A DNA stretch of 11,263 bases from Deltaproteobacteria bacterium (GCA_016926135.1 JAFGPH010000183.1:1-11263), one strand, 5' to 3'. Positions 1 to 6,491 are shown, numbered from the stretch's first letter. Notes: generated by a model from the letters alone, not told the origin. A program made the numbers and translations.

Positions 1-6
1 AAACAC

Positions 7-161
7 TGACGGCTTCGTAAAAAGCCCATCTGCTGCGTTGCGCTTCATCCTTCGTCATTGCGGCGTACTTCTATGTACGACTCATTCCTCAAGATTCGCG
101 CGCCTTGCATCTGTAGCTTTTTACTGTGCCGTCGTTTTTGACGACTTTTACGAAGTCATCA
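7..161. repeat. Dispersed palindromic element, copy A
   Basis: This is a short element with imperfect terminal inverted repeats. TGACGGCTTCGTAAAAAG at 7-24 is answered by the near reverse complement at 145-161. The 89-nt core (25-113) aligns by eye with the core of the copy at 10510-10632 at roughly three quarters identity, with matching ends (starts CCCATCT, ends GATCTG or CATCTG). Both cores carry a central hairpin, CGTAC, six loop bases, GTACG (here about 64-79). The right side also has a second run of Ts (about 116-122) before the outer repeat, as if one end were duplicated. No ORF is carried, so it would be a non-autonomous, MITE- or REP-like unit. The family name is not known to me. Confidence 0.7.
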
Positions 162-170
162 CACTGATTC

Positions 171-340
171 GAGGAAAAACCGTGTCCCACAGAAACCCTG
201 ACGAATAGCAGGCGATTGAGAGATCGTCGGTGCATGGCCTCTCAGCGCCGTGTTACTGGGGCCGTGTGCTGCGGGCTTTTCACATCGCCTTCCCTCTGCT
301 CGTCGGTAAAATCCCTCTCCGCCTCCCGGCACTCCACCTC
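171..340. other. Non-coding stretch without recognised features
   Basis: This lies between repeat copy A and the Hsp20 promoter. I see no credible ORF with a ribosome binding site, no RNA gene and no strong hairpin. Only weak short inverted repeats are visible, for example CGAT/ATCG near 213-226. Confidence 0.5.
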
Positions 341-368
341 TTGACAGAAAAAGAACGGTGATTATTTT
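341..368 (+). promoter_or_regulatory. Putative sigma-70 promoter for the Hsp20 genes
   Basis: A perfect -35 box TTGACA (341-346) is followed after 16 nt by an AT-rich -10, TATTTT (363-368). It lies about 60 nt upstream of the first hsp20 start and has no competing downstream promoter of equal quality. I find no sigma-32 type -10 (CCCCAT) and no CIRCE element here. Confidence 0.5.
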
Positions 369-377
369 TTTAGAAAA

Positions 378-397
378 GATGACAAGCCATTGTTATC
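378..397. promoter_or_regulatory. Imperfect inverted repeat, possible operator
   Basis: GATGACAA (378-385) and TTGTTATC (390-397) are complementary at 7 of 8 positions around a 4-nt centre. The site sits just downstream of the putative -10, where a repressor could block the hsp20 transcript. The sequence does not match CIRCE, and the regulator is unknown. Confidence 0.3.
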
Positions 398-429
398 ATT
401 GTTTATTATTATGAAAGGAGGGATTGACC

Positions 430-897
430 ATGATACTCAGAAGACTGACAGGTTGGCCCTCGTGGGGCTCGGGATGGAATCCTTTCGGGGAAATTGATCG
501 GATCCGGCAGGAGATGAACTGGCTCTCCGATGCACTCACCAGAGGCTTTCTCAAGGAATCCCCGGCAGGTGTCTTTCCTCTGATGAACCTTACGGAGGAC
601 AAAGACAACTACTATGTGCGTGCCGAAATGCCGGGGATCAGGGCCGATGATCTGGATATCTCTGTGACCGAGGACTCTCTTTCCATCTCGGGGGAGAGGA
701 AGCTCCCTGCCGAGGACGAGAACGCCACATACCACAGAAGGGAACGGGAAGCAGGCAAATTCAGCAGGATGGTGACCCTGCCCGGACCGGTCGATACCGC
801 CAAAGTGGATGCACGCTGCTCGGATGGTATCCTGACGGTTTTGTTGCCCAAGGCGGAAGCCGCCAAACCCAAACAGATCACCGTGAAGGCCTCATAG
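430..897 (+). CDS. Small heat-shock protein, Hsp20/alpha-crystallin family (first of tandem pair)
   Basis: This is an ATP-independent holdase chaperone that binds unfolding proteins in the cytoplasm. The protein is 155 aa, normal for the family. A tryptophan-rich N-terminal arm (residues 1-45) precedes the alpha-crystallin domain (about 48-142). The hallmark G-x-L turn is GIL at 133-135 in DGILTVLLPK, and the C-terminal I-x-I/V anchor is ITV at 150-152. The ATG at 430 is chosen over the in-frame TTG at 424 because AAAGGAGG (414-421) lies 8 nt before it but would touch the TTG. A second Hsp20 gene follows after 35 nt, so the two are probably co-transcribed. Family assignment is firm, and the native client set is unknown. 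Confidence 0.93.
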   Translation: MILRRLTGWPSWGSGWNPFGEIDRIRQEMNWLSDALTRGFLKESPAGVFPLMNLTEDKDNYYVRAEMPGIRADDLDISVTEDSLSISGERKLPAEDENATYHRREREAGKFSRMVTLPGPVDTAKVDARCSDGILTVLLPKAEAAKPKQITVKAS

Positions 898-932
898 TAC
901 ATACATATAGCACCAGAAGGGAGGGATGACTT

Positions 933-1343
933 ATGACAGACAGCGAAGCAAAGGCCCTGCAGGCCAGAGAAAAGGCGGAGGTAGCCACTTCGGGTGAACA
1001 GTTGAAGCCGGGGCTGGTCTTTTCTCCCGCTATCGATATTTTTGAAACGGACAAGGAACTCACCCTGGTGGCCGACATTCCGGGTGTGAAGGCCGGCAAC
1101 CTGAACATCGACCTGAAGGAGGACGTGCTCAGCCTCTCCGGCGAGGTGGAGCCGCCAGAGGCTGCCAATGAGGTGGACCTCCTGAGGGAGTATCGCACGG
1201 GAAGGTATTTCAGGGAATTCAGGCTTGGCCAGATGGTCGATCAGTCCAAGATCGATGCTGAATTGAAAGACGGTGTTTTGTGTCTGAGGCTTCCCAAGGT
1301 GGAAAGGGCAGCTCCGCGCAAGATTGCCGTCAAGGCTGGCTAG
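933..1343 (+). CDS. Small heat-shock protein, Hsp20/alpha-crystallin family (second of tandem pair)
   Basis: A 136-aa paralogue of the preceding gene. The N-terminal arm is short, charged and lysine/glutamate-rich (1-27), unlike the aromatic arm of the first copy. The alpha-crystallin domain spans about 30-122, with DIPGVK near 48-53, the G-x-L motif GVL at 114-116, and a C-terminal IAV anchor at 131-133. The start ATG is set by AAGGGAGGG (917-925) seven nt upstream. Pairs of divergent Hsp20 proteins often form mixed oligomers or divide labour. That is known for the family and is only inferred here. A GC hairpin and a J-domain remnant follow, suggesting the operon once had a third chaperone gene. 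Confidence 0.92.
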   Translation: MTDSEAKALQAREKAEVATSGEQLKPGLVFSPAIDIFETDKELTLVADIPGVKAGNLNIDLKEDVLSLSGEVEPPEAANEVDLLREYRTGRYFREFRLGQMVDQSKIDAELKDGVLCLRLPKVERAAPRKIAVKAG

Positions 1344-1367
1344 GAGCACACGGGATGTCCTTGAGTC

Positions 1368-1398
1368 CCCGCCCTCTCTCACCAAGGGGGAGGGCGGG
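1368..1398 (+). terminator. Strong GC hairpin after the hsp20 pair
   Basis: CCCGCCCTC (1368-1376) pairs perfectly with GAGGGCGGG (1390-1398). The stem can extend inward to 13 bp with two G-U pairs around a 5-nt loop (1381-1385). No U-tract follows, so it is not a classical intrinsic terminator. It could stabilise the hsp20 mRNA 3' end, attenuate the downstream remnant, or be a REP-like unit. Confidence 0.45.
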
Positions 1399-1439
1399 TT
1401 CCAGAAGCCGTTTCCAGCCGTGACGCAGGGAGGCTGACC

Positions 1440-1532
1440 ATGCCCAAGGACTACTACATTGTTCTGGGTGTGAGCAGGGGTTCAGACCTGAACAGGATCA
1501 AGAGGGCCTACCGAACGGTTGTCAAAAAATAG
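1440..1532 (+). pseudogene. Truncated DnaJ-family J-domain remnant
   Basis: A 30-codon frame begins at ATG 1440 behind an AGGGAGG ribosome binding site (about 1427-1433). It encodes the start of a J domain: MPKDYYIVLGVSRG, then an IKRAYRTVVKK helix II. The stop TAG (1530-1532) falls where the tyrosine/HPD loop should come, so the DnaK-stimulating HPD motif and helices III-IV are lost. Reading past the TAG in frame, or in the other two frames, I find no J-domain continuation before the convergent kinase gene ends at 1608, so the loss looks like a deletion or rearrangement and not only a point mutation. DnaJ-like genes commonly accompany Hsp20 pairs. Expression of a 30-aa peptide is possible, but it could not act as a normal co-chaperone. 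Confidence 0.75.
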
Positions 1533-1607
1533 TCACAGCGTCTGCAATCCGTTCGCCCTGAGGTATCGATGGGCGACCAAAACCCTGATCATGGAAGTTT
1601 GCCTAGA

Positions 1608-3380
1608 CTACCCCTTGAGCTCCTCCCGGATGGCTTTGCCGAGGTTCTCGAGGGTGTAGGGCTTCTTGATGAACTTCCCCGCACCGAGGGCCTGAGCGGC
1701 CAGGACGTCATCGCTCAGGGAATACCCGCTGGCGATCACTGCCTTTTGACCGGGGCGGATCTTGATGACCCTCTCGTAGGTCTCCCTCCCGTTGATCTTG
1801 GGGTCCATGACCATATCCAGCAGAAGGATATCCGCATGGTGTTCCTTCAGGTATTCTACGGCCTCCTCGCCGCTTGATACTGCGCGGGCCGTGTATCCAA
1901 GCTTCTTCAGCATGGCACAGGCAAGCCTGCGTTGATCCTCTATGTCGTCCACCACAAGCACACTCTGCCCGTTTCCGGCGTAATCCCTCGGAAGACGAAG
2001 GGCCTCCTGGTGCGATAGCGGCTTCCGGGTGACGGGGAAGTAAAGCTTGAAGGTCGTTCCCTCAGGGCCTGTCGTCAGATCGATGTAGCCGTTATGGTCC
2101 TTCACGGTATTCCAGACGATGGTCAGTCCAAGTCCCGTGCCGCTCCTTCCCATGGCCTTTCTGGCGTAAAACGGTTCAAAGATCCTCTCGATATCCTGTT
2201 CGGAAATGCCGCCCCCGGTGTCCGAAACGGCGAGAACCACGTATTCCCCGACCTCCACATCGCTGTAACCCTTGAGGGGTCGGTCGATGTAGGAATTCTC
2301 CGTTCGGACAAGGACCCGCCCGGAAGGGTGGTTTCGCGGGGCCTCCACTGCGTTGGAGACGAGGTTCATGAGCGCTTTGGTGATGTGGATGCGGGAGGCA
2401 TTGATGTTGAGGAGCCCGGTTTCGAGGTCGGTTTTGATCTTCACATTACCGTGAATCCGCAAAAGCTGCAGATGCTCGGGGGAAGAGAGGTAATCCCGGA
2501 CGATCCCGTTGAGGTTCAGGATCTCCCTTGGGCTTGCCACGCCCCTGGCCACCGTGAGCAGGTCCTGGACCACCGCTGCCGCACGAAGACCTGCCTCCCG
2601 AATGGCTTGGATGGCGCTCCTGTGTTCGGGACGCAGGTCGTTTTCGGTGAGGAGAAGTTCGGGGTAGGCGACGATTCCCGAAAGGATGTTGTTCAGGTCA
2701 TGGGCAACCCCACCCGCCAAGAGCCCAAGGGCCTCCATTTTTTGAGCCCTGGCGAGTCTTTTTTCGCTTTCCATGAGTTTTTTGTTGAGCTGTGCCAGCT
2801 TGGCCTCGGCTTCGAGCCTCCTCTGGAGATCCGACAGTCTTTGCTCGGATTCCAACTGGTGAAGTGCCTGTGTAGCGAGGAAGGAAAAGCGTCTTGCGAG
2901 GGTAACATGGTCACGGGTGAAGTGGCCGCGCTGGGGATGGGTACATACAAAGAGTGCCCGTTGTTGTGCGGTGTGGATCGAGAAATGCAGGGCCGAGTGG
3001 GCGAACTGCTTCATGGATTCGGGCTGGGCCTTCCACTCATCCACGAGACCCGTATCGAACAGGGCGACGGACTGACCTTCCATGACGCGCCTGAGCATGG
3101 ATCCGGGATGCCAGACGGATTCCATGAAAACAGGATCCGAACTCGTTATGGGTGTGAGAGTCCCGTCCCCATTTTCCAGAAGCACGAAGGCCGCATCGAA
3201 GTCCAGGGGGTCCCGCATCACTTCGAAGAGGTGTGAAAACAATTCATAGGGATCCTCGGTCATCACGAGGATCCTGAGACCGGCCAGGAGCGCCTCTGCC
3301 ATCTGGCGCTGCTGGGCCTCCCTCTTTCTGGCCTCCTCCAGGTTGAGCAGGGCTTCGCGCAGTTCTTCGGAGGTTCCCAT
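1608..3380 (-). CDS. Cytoplasmic hybrid sensor histidine kinase (GAF-HisKA-HATPase-REC)
   Basis: A 590-aa soluble hybrid kinase with no transmembrane segment or signal peptide. A short coiled coil (1-32) leads into a GAF-like sensor region (about 33-175) and a second coiled coil (about 175-215). The HisKA H-box has His227 in GGVAHDLNNIL. The HATPase domain shows an N-box (NLVSNAVEA, 339-347), DTGGG (387-391), FEPFYARK (401-408) and GTGLGL (414-419). A C-terminal receiver (about 473-590) has the acidic pair D478/D479, phospho-acceptor D522, S551 and K573. It starts 3 nt after the FIST gene stop, so the two are translationally coupled and probably form one signalling unit. A receiver without a DNA-binding output suggests phosphorelay to a separate HPt protein or regulator not seen here. 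The GAF ligand is unknown. Confidence 0.93.
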   Translation of the reverse strand: MGTSEELREALLNLEEARKREAQQRQMAEALLAGLRILVMTEDPYELFSHLFEVMRDPLDFDAAFVLLENGDGTLTPITSSDPVFMESVWHPGSMLRRVMEGQSVALFDTGLVDEWKAQPESMKQFAHSALHFSIHTAQQRALFVCTHPQRGHFTRDHVTLARRFSFLATQALHQLESEQRLSDLQRRLEAEAKLAQLNKKLMESEKRLARAQKMEALGLLAGGVAHDLNNILSGIVAYPELLLTENDLRPEHRSAIQAIREAGLRAAAVVQDLLTVARGVASPREILNLNGIVRDYLSSPEHLQLLRIHGNVKIKTDLETGLLNINASRIHITKALMNLVSNAVEAPRNHPSGRVLVRTENSYIDRPLKGYSDVEVGEYVVLAVSDTGGGISEQDIERIFEPFYARKAMGRSGTGLGLTIVWNTVKDHNGYIDLTTGPEGTTFKLYFPVTRKPLSHQEALRLPRDYAGNGQSVLVVDDIEDQRRLACAMLKKLGYTARAVSSGEEAVEYLKEHHADILLLDMVMDPKINGRETYERVIKIRPGQKAVIASGYSLSDDVLAAQALGAGKFIKKPYTLENLGKAIREELKG

Positions 3381-3383
3381 GGA

Positions 3384-4589
3384 TCAATCCACCCTCACGG
3401 GACCGAAGACCAGCGTTGCGATCATCAGGTTCCCGTGCCGGTTCTCTCCCCCGATAAAACAACCCTGCTCTCCCAGTGTGAAGGAACAGAGAAAGGGCCT
3501 TCCCTGAAAGGCGCTCTTTAACCCCTGTTGGGCCTCCTGCATCCGGTCCTGAACCGCCAACATGCACCCGGCGCAGAAAAGGACAAACGCGCCCTCCACC
3601 TCGTTGGACCGGAAGGGCGCGGATTCCACGGCCGCGGTTGCAACCCTGCCTGCCCGGGTGGAGAGGCTCTCCGGTGTGCCCTGCATCAGGACGATCTCGC
3701 TTCCCTGGCGGGCCTCGGTGAAGAGTTGAAGGGCCCCATCCGGGAGTGCCTCGACGGGATAGGAGAGCCGAAAGTAGGGGATGCCCCCCACCTGGCCCAC
3801 AGGGTTACCGAGGGGCGTGAAGGTGGCTGTCGGGACCAGGCTTCCTCCCTGAGGAAGGACGTCTGTGATAAGACCGTTGGTCCATTCATTGTAGACATCT
3901 GCGGCGGGGCGATCGTCGATTTCGTAAAGCACCCTTCCGGAAGCTCGCGTCGCTTTGCCTCGATGCGTTGTGGGCTCATAGCCGCTGTGAAAGGAATATC
4001 CGACATCTCCTGAGGAGAAAAGGGCGGCGACGGAAATCCCGTCCCCGATGACGAGATCGTTGCCGAATTGCTGCCATCGGCCGCTCATGTCGTTGTCCGC
4101 CGAGGTTCCCCCGAGGATGGGCAAGGCCGTGCCGAGGTATGCCTCGATGGCCCGGATCGTTTCCTCCTCGTTTCCCGGGCAAACGGTCATGATGACGGCC
4201 ACGGGAAGTTCCCCCGGTCTGCCGGCCTCCTCAATGGCCTGAACCAGCGCCGATGTCGCGGCGGCTGAAGGATCGGCACCGAATCGGGCGATGCCCACAC
4301 CGTAGCCTCCATTGGGATCGGATATGCCCAGCATGCCGATTCCCCGGTTGTCCCGTGTGTGAAAACCCTCCTCCGTCATCACCCCCATGCAGGTAGTCCC
4401 TCCCTGAAGTGGAACGCCAGGGGCGAGCATGCGGAGTCGCTTTACAACGACCGTGCTGTCATAATCGCACGAGCTGTGGACGAGGATGAGATCGGGTTGG
4501 GTTCCAAGTTTGTCTGCCAGCTTTTCATAGGTCTCAGAAACCGCTTTCTTCGAGTCGGGGTTGATGGACCAGGCATTGGCAATTCTCAT
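3384..4589 (-). CDS. FIST-domain sensory protein (NosP-like candidate)
   Basis: A 401-aa cytosolic protein with FIST_N (about 30-220) and FIST_C (about 225-390) domains. Supporting motifs are LVHSSCDYD near 36-44, QGGTTCMG at 62-69, LGGTSADND at 159-167, HSGYEP at 201-206, and a closing GCFIGGENRHGNL block at 376-388. FIST domains are predicted small-ligand sensors. In Pseudomonas and Vibrio a FIST protein, NosP, binds haem and nitric oxide and controls a co-cistronic hybrid kinase (NahK). The same pairing is seen here, but haem binding is inferred from context only. Five histidines (38, 77, 201, 209, 385) and seven cysteines (41, 67, 137, 339, 342, 368, 377) are present. AAGGGAG sits 9 nt before the ATG, and a good promoter lies about 60 nt upstream. 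Confidence 0.88.
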   Translation of the reverse strand: MRIANAWSINPDSKKAVSETYEKLADKLGTQPDLILVHSSCDYDSTVVVKRLRMLAPGVPLQGGTTCMGVMTEEGFHTRDNRGIGMLGISDPNGGYGVGIARFGADPSAAATSALVQAIEEAGRPGELPVAVIMTVCPGNEEETIRAIEAYLGTALPILGGTSADNDMSGRWQQFGNDLVIGDGISVAALFSSGDVGYSFHSGYEPTTHRGKATRASGRVLYEIDDRPAADVYNEWTNGLITDVLPQGGSLVPTATFTPLGNPVGQVGGIPYFRLSYPVEALPDGALQLFTEARQGSEIVLMQGTPESLSTRAGRVATAAVESAPFRSNEVEGAFVLFCAGCMLAVQDRMQEAQQGLKSAFQGRPFLCSFTLGEQGCFIGGENRHGNLMIATLVFGPVRVD

Positions 4590-4647
4590 GATGCGGTTCT
4601 CCCTTGTGGACTGAGGAATGGTCCGAGCAATCGGGCCCTGGCGGTAA

Positions 4648-4676
4648 AGTATAGAAGGGACCTATCCCGGGGTCAA
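4648..4676 (-). promoter_or_regulatory. Sigma-70 promoter of the FIST-kinase operon
   Basis: Read on the minus strand, TTGACC (4676-4671) is followed after exactly 17 nt by TATACT (4653-4648), a close match to the housekeeping consensus. Transcription would start near 4640 and leave a leader of about 50 nt before the FIST start at 4589. Confidence 0.7.
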
Positions 4677-4780
4677 TCAGAAACAAAACCCTTCTGGGTG
4701 GGCCAAACCGAGGCGGTGTCGTGTCCCGGTAATACCCCAATGCAGACCTGCGGCCGCAACCAAATTTCTGAACGAATGAT

Positions 4781-4874
4781 GAATGTCTAATGACGAAGTG
4801 AGTGACCGCAAGTCCTTCCCTCACCATTGCCTGTCCCGCAGGTTTGTGCGGGGGATATTCGGCATTCGACATTC
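4781..4874. repeat. Imperfect palindromic intergenic element
   Basis: A 17-nt arm at 4781-4797 (GAATGTCTAATGACGAA) is the reverse complement of 4858-4874 at 15 of 17 positions. Inside lies a hairpin, CCCGCA (4835-4840) with TGCGGG (4847-4852). The ATTCGACATTC-type sequence resembles small repeats I recall between genes in Desulfobacterota, where they generate spurious ORFs on both strands. It differs from the repeat family at 7-161 and 10510-10632. Copy number in the genome cannot be judged from one window. Confidence 0.5.
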
Positions 4875-4969
4875 TGCGGTTCGCTTTTCAACCACTCCGC
4901 AAATTGCAGAGAAGTCACAAACAAAGGGTCTGTACCCTCTATCGTCCATCTGCTGGCGAACCTTGAATG

Positions 4970-4997
4970 TTGAAGGCTTCTTCTGTTACTGTTATGA
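4970..4997 (+). promoter_or_regulatory. Weak candidate promoter for the Slp lipoprotein gene
   Basis: TTGAAG (4970-4975) and TTATGA (4992-4997) with a 16-nt spacer are the best pair I can find before the lipoprotein start, about 47 nt upstream. Both boxes are poor, so this is tentative. Confidence 0.25.
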
Positions 4998-5043
4998 AGG
5001 GTCGCATATTTGTCTTGACACCCAGTGGAGGAGGGAAGGTACG

Positions 5044-5592
5044 ATGAAAGGAAAAACCGGTTTGGCGGTGAGGCATTTGTTCTTGCTTCCGATGGCCTTT
5101 TGCCTGTCCCTTCTGATCGTCGGCTGCGGGGCGTCCATATCCAAGGGGCTGAAGAATCAGATAGCCAGGGACATCCACTTCAGAGAGGTTCTGAAGAACC
5201 CCGCTGCCTTCAGGGGGAAGGTCGTCATGTGGGGCGGGGTGATCCTGGAGGCTAAGAACCAGAAAGGGGGAACGCTCCTGGAGGTGCTTCAGAAGCCCCT
5301 CGAGTGGGACGACCGGCCCCAGGAAGGGGATGTATCCCACGGCCGGTTTCTGGGTCTCTACGAGGGCTTTCTGGACACGGCCCTCTTTGCCAAGGGGAGG
5401 GAGGTTACCGTGGCGGGCGAGATCCAGGGGAAGAGGGTGCTGCCCATGGATGAGATCGACTACACCTATCCCTTGCTCGTGGTGAAAGAGCTGCATCTAT
5501 GGCCGGAAAGGGTCAAGGAGCGCATCGTGCCGGCTCCCTTCTGGCCTTATCCCTGGTGGTGGGGCGACCCTTATCACTACCGCAGGCCCTAA
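5044..5592 (+). CDS. Slp-family outer-membrane lipoprotein
   Basis: A 182-aa lipoprotein of the Slp/YeaY family. The signal peptide has a basic start (MKGKTG), a hydrophobic core (12-25) and lipobox IVGC, with lipidated Cys28. The residue after it is Gly, not Asp, consistent with outer-membrane sorting. The mature part has the Slp pattern: FREVLKNPAAFRGKVVMWGG, a line of beta-strand segments, and the GREVTVAGEIQGKR block. It ends in a strikingly aromatic tail (FWPYPWWWGD). The ATG at 5044 is preferred over upstream in-frame starts because GGAGGAGGGAAGG (about 5026-5038) precedes it and the signal peptide starts there. Slp is a stationary-phase or stress lipoprotein in E. coli, and its molecular role is not established. 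The gene is convergent with lipA, with overlapping stops. Confidence 0.85.
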   Translation: MKGKTGLAVRHLFLLPMAFCLSLLIVGCGASISKGLKNQIARDIHFREVLKNPAAFRGKVVMWGGVILEAKNQKGGTLLEVLQKPLEWDDRPQEGDVSHGRFLGLYEGFLDTALFAKGREVTVAGEIQGKRVLPMDEIDYTYPLLVVKELHLWPERVKERIVPAPFWPYPWWWGDPYHYRRP

Positions 5593-6491
5593 GGCCGATC
5601 TGCTCGGGTCACGGACTGTAACATCTCCCCTGCACGGTAGGAGCTTCGCACGAAGGGTCCGCTGGCCACCTGTGAAAAACCCATGCTCAGAGCCCTTTGC
5701 CTCCACCCGTTGAATTCCTCGGGCGGGACGAAACGGGCTACGGGGTGGTGGGCCTTGGATGGCTGAAGGTACTGGCCCAGGGTGAGGAGCCGGCAGCCTG
5801 CCTTCAGAAGGTCTCCAAGGGTGGACCGGATTTCCTCATCCGATTCGCCAAGGCCCAGCATGAGACCCGACTTGGTTTGGATCGAGGGGTTGAGGCGAGA
5901 CACCCTTTCGAGCAGTTCGAGTGACCTCCCGTACACCGCCTGGGGCCGGACCGAGGGGTAAAGGCTCGGGACTGTTTCCACGTTGTGGTTGAGCACCTCC
6001 GGCCGGGCCTCCACCACGGTCCCGAGCGCCTCCGGGTCTCCCCGGAAATCGGGAATCAACACCTCGATGCCCACGCCTCCGGCGATCCGGCGGACTTCCC
6101 TCACAGCCTTCGCAAAATGTCCGGCCCCTCCGTCCGGAATGTCGTCACGGGTCACCGAGGTGATGACCACATAGGTGAGCCCCATTTCCTTCACCGCCTC
6201 TGCGACCCTGCGCGGTTCCTCGGGATCGGGTGGTTCCACAGGGCCGTGGGAAACCGCACAGAATCTGCAGTTCCGTGTGCACTGATTCCCGAGGATGAGG
6301 AAGGTTGCGGTGCCGTGGGAGAAGCATTCCCCCAGGTTCGGGCAGAGGGCCTCCTCACAGACGGTGTGAAGATGCCTCCCCTGGAGGATGTGCCGAACCC
6401 TCTGATAGGTTTCCCCCGAAGGAATTCTGCGGACGAGCCATGGGGGCTTGGGAAGAACCCGCCTGCTGTCGTGTCCCATAAATATCCTCAT
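5589..6491 (-). CDS. lipA: Lipoyl synthase (radical SAM)
   Basis: This enzyme inserts two sulfur atoms into protein-bound octanoate to form the lipoyl cofactor. Here the most likely target is the H protein encoded upstream. The 300-aa protein is of usual length. The auxiliary 4Fe-4S ligands are Cys45, Cys50 and Cys56 in CEEALCPNLGEC. The radical SAM cluster is Cys71, Cys75 and Cys78 in CTRNCRFC, and the C-terminal RSSY motif (283-286) supplies the serine ligand. Two starts are plausible. The ATG at 6491 follows GGGGAG by only 4 nt, while the ATG four codons in (6479) has GAGG 6 nt upstream. The first codon directly follows an in-frame TGA. The lipB frame runs into this gene. It is the last gene of the operon, and its TAG interlocks with the slp stop on the other strand. 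Confidence 0.96.
   Translation of the reverse strand: MRIFMGHDSRRVLPKPPWLVRRIPSGETYQRVRHILQGRHLHTVCEEALCPNLGECFSHGTATFLILGNQCTRNCRFCAVSHGPVEPPDPEEPRRVAEAVKEMGLTYVVITSVTRDDIPDGGAGHFAKAVREVRRIAGGVGIEVLIPDFRGDPEALGTVVEARPEVLNHNVETVPSLYPSVRPQAVYGRSLELLERVSRLNPSIQTKSGLMLGLGESDEEIRSTLGDLLKAGCRLLTLGQYLQPSKAHHPVARFVPPEEFNGWRQRALSMGFSQVASGPFVRSSYRAGEMLQSVTRADRP

Larger units (their letters stand above)
4590..5043. other. Divergent intergenic region between the FIST gene and slp
   Basis: The 454 nt hold the minus-strand FIST promoter (4648-4676), the palindromic element (4781-4874) and the slp upstream region. Reading frames crossing it on either strand lack ribosome binding sites and translate the palindrome, so I do not call a gene here. 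Confidence 0.6.

Noticed and set aside
2094..3236. 380-codon plus-strand open frame opposite the histidine kinase
   Set aside because: The minus strand encodes a complete, motif-rich kinase. The opposite frame has no recognisable domain or ribosome binding site and is a codon-bias shadow.
4534..4872. Minus-strand ORF of 112 codons upstream of the FIST gene
   Set aside because: It overlaps the FIST start and promoter, and part of it is translated from the palindromic element; no ribosome binding site.
4783..5043. N-terminal extension of the Slp lipoprotein by 87 codons
   Set aside because: The extension translates the palindromic element, would bury the signal peptide, and the ribosome binding site is directly before ATG 5044.
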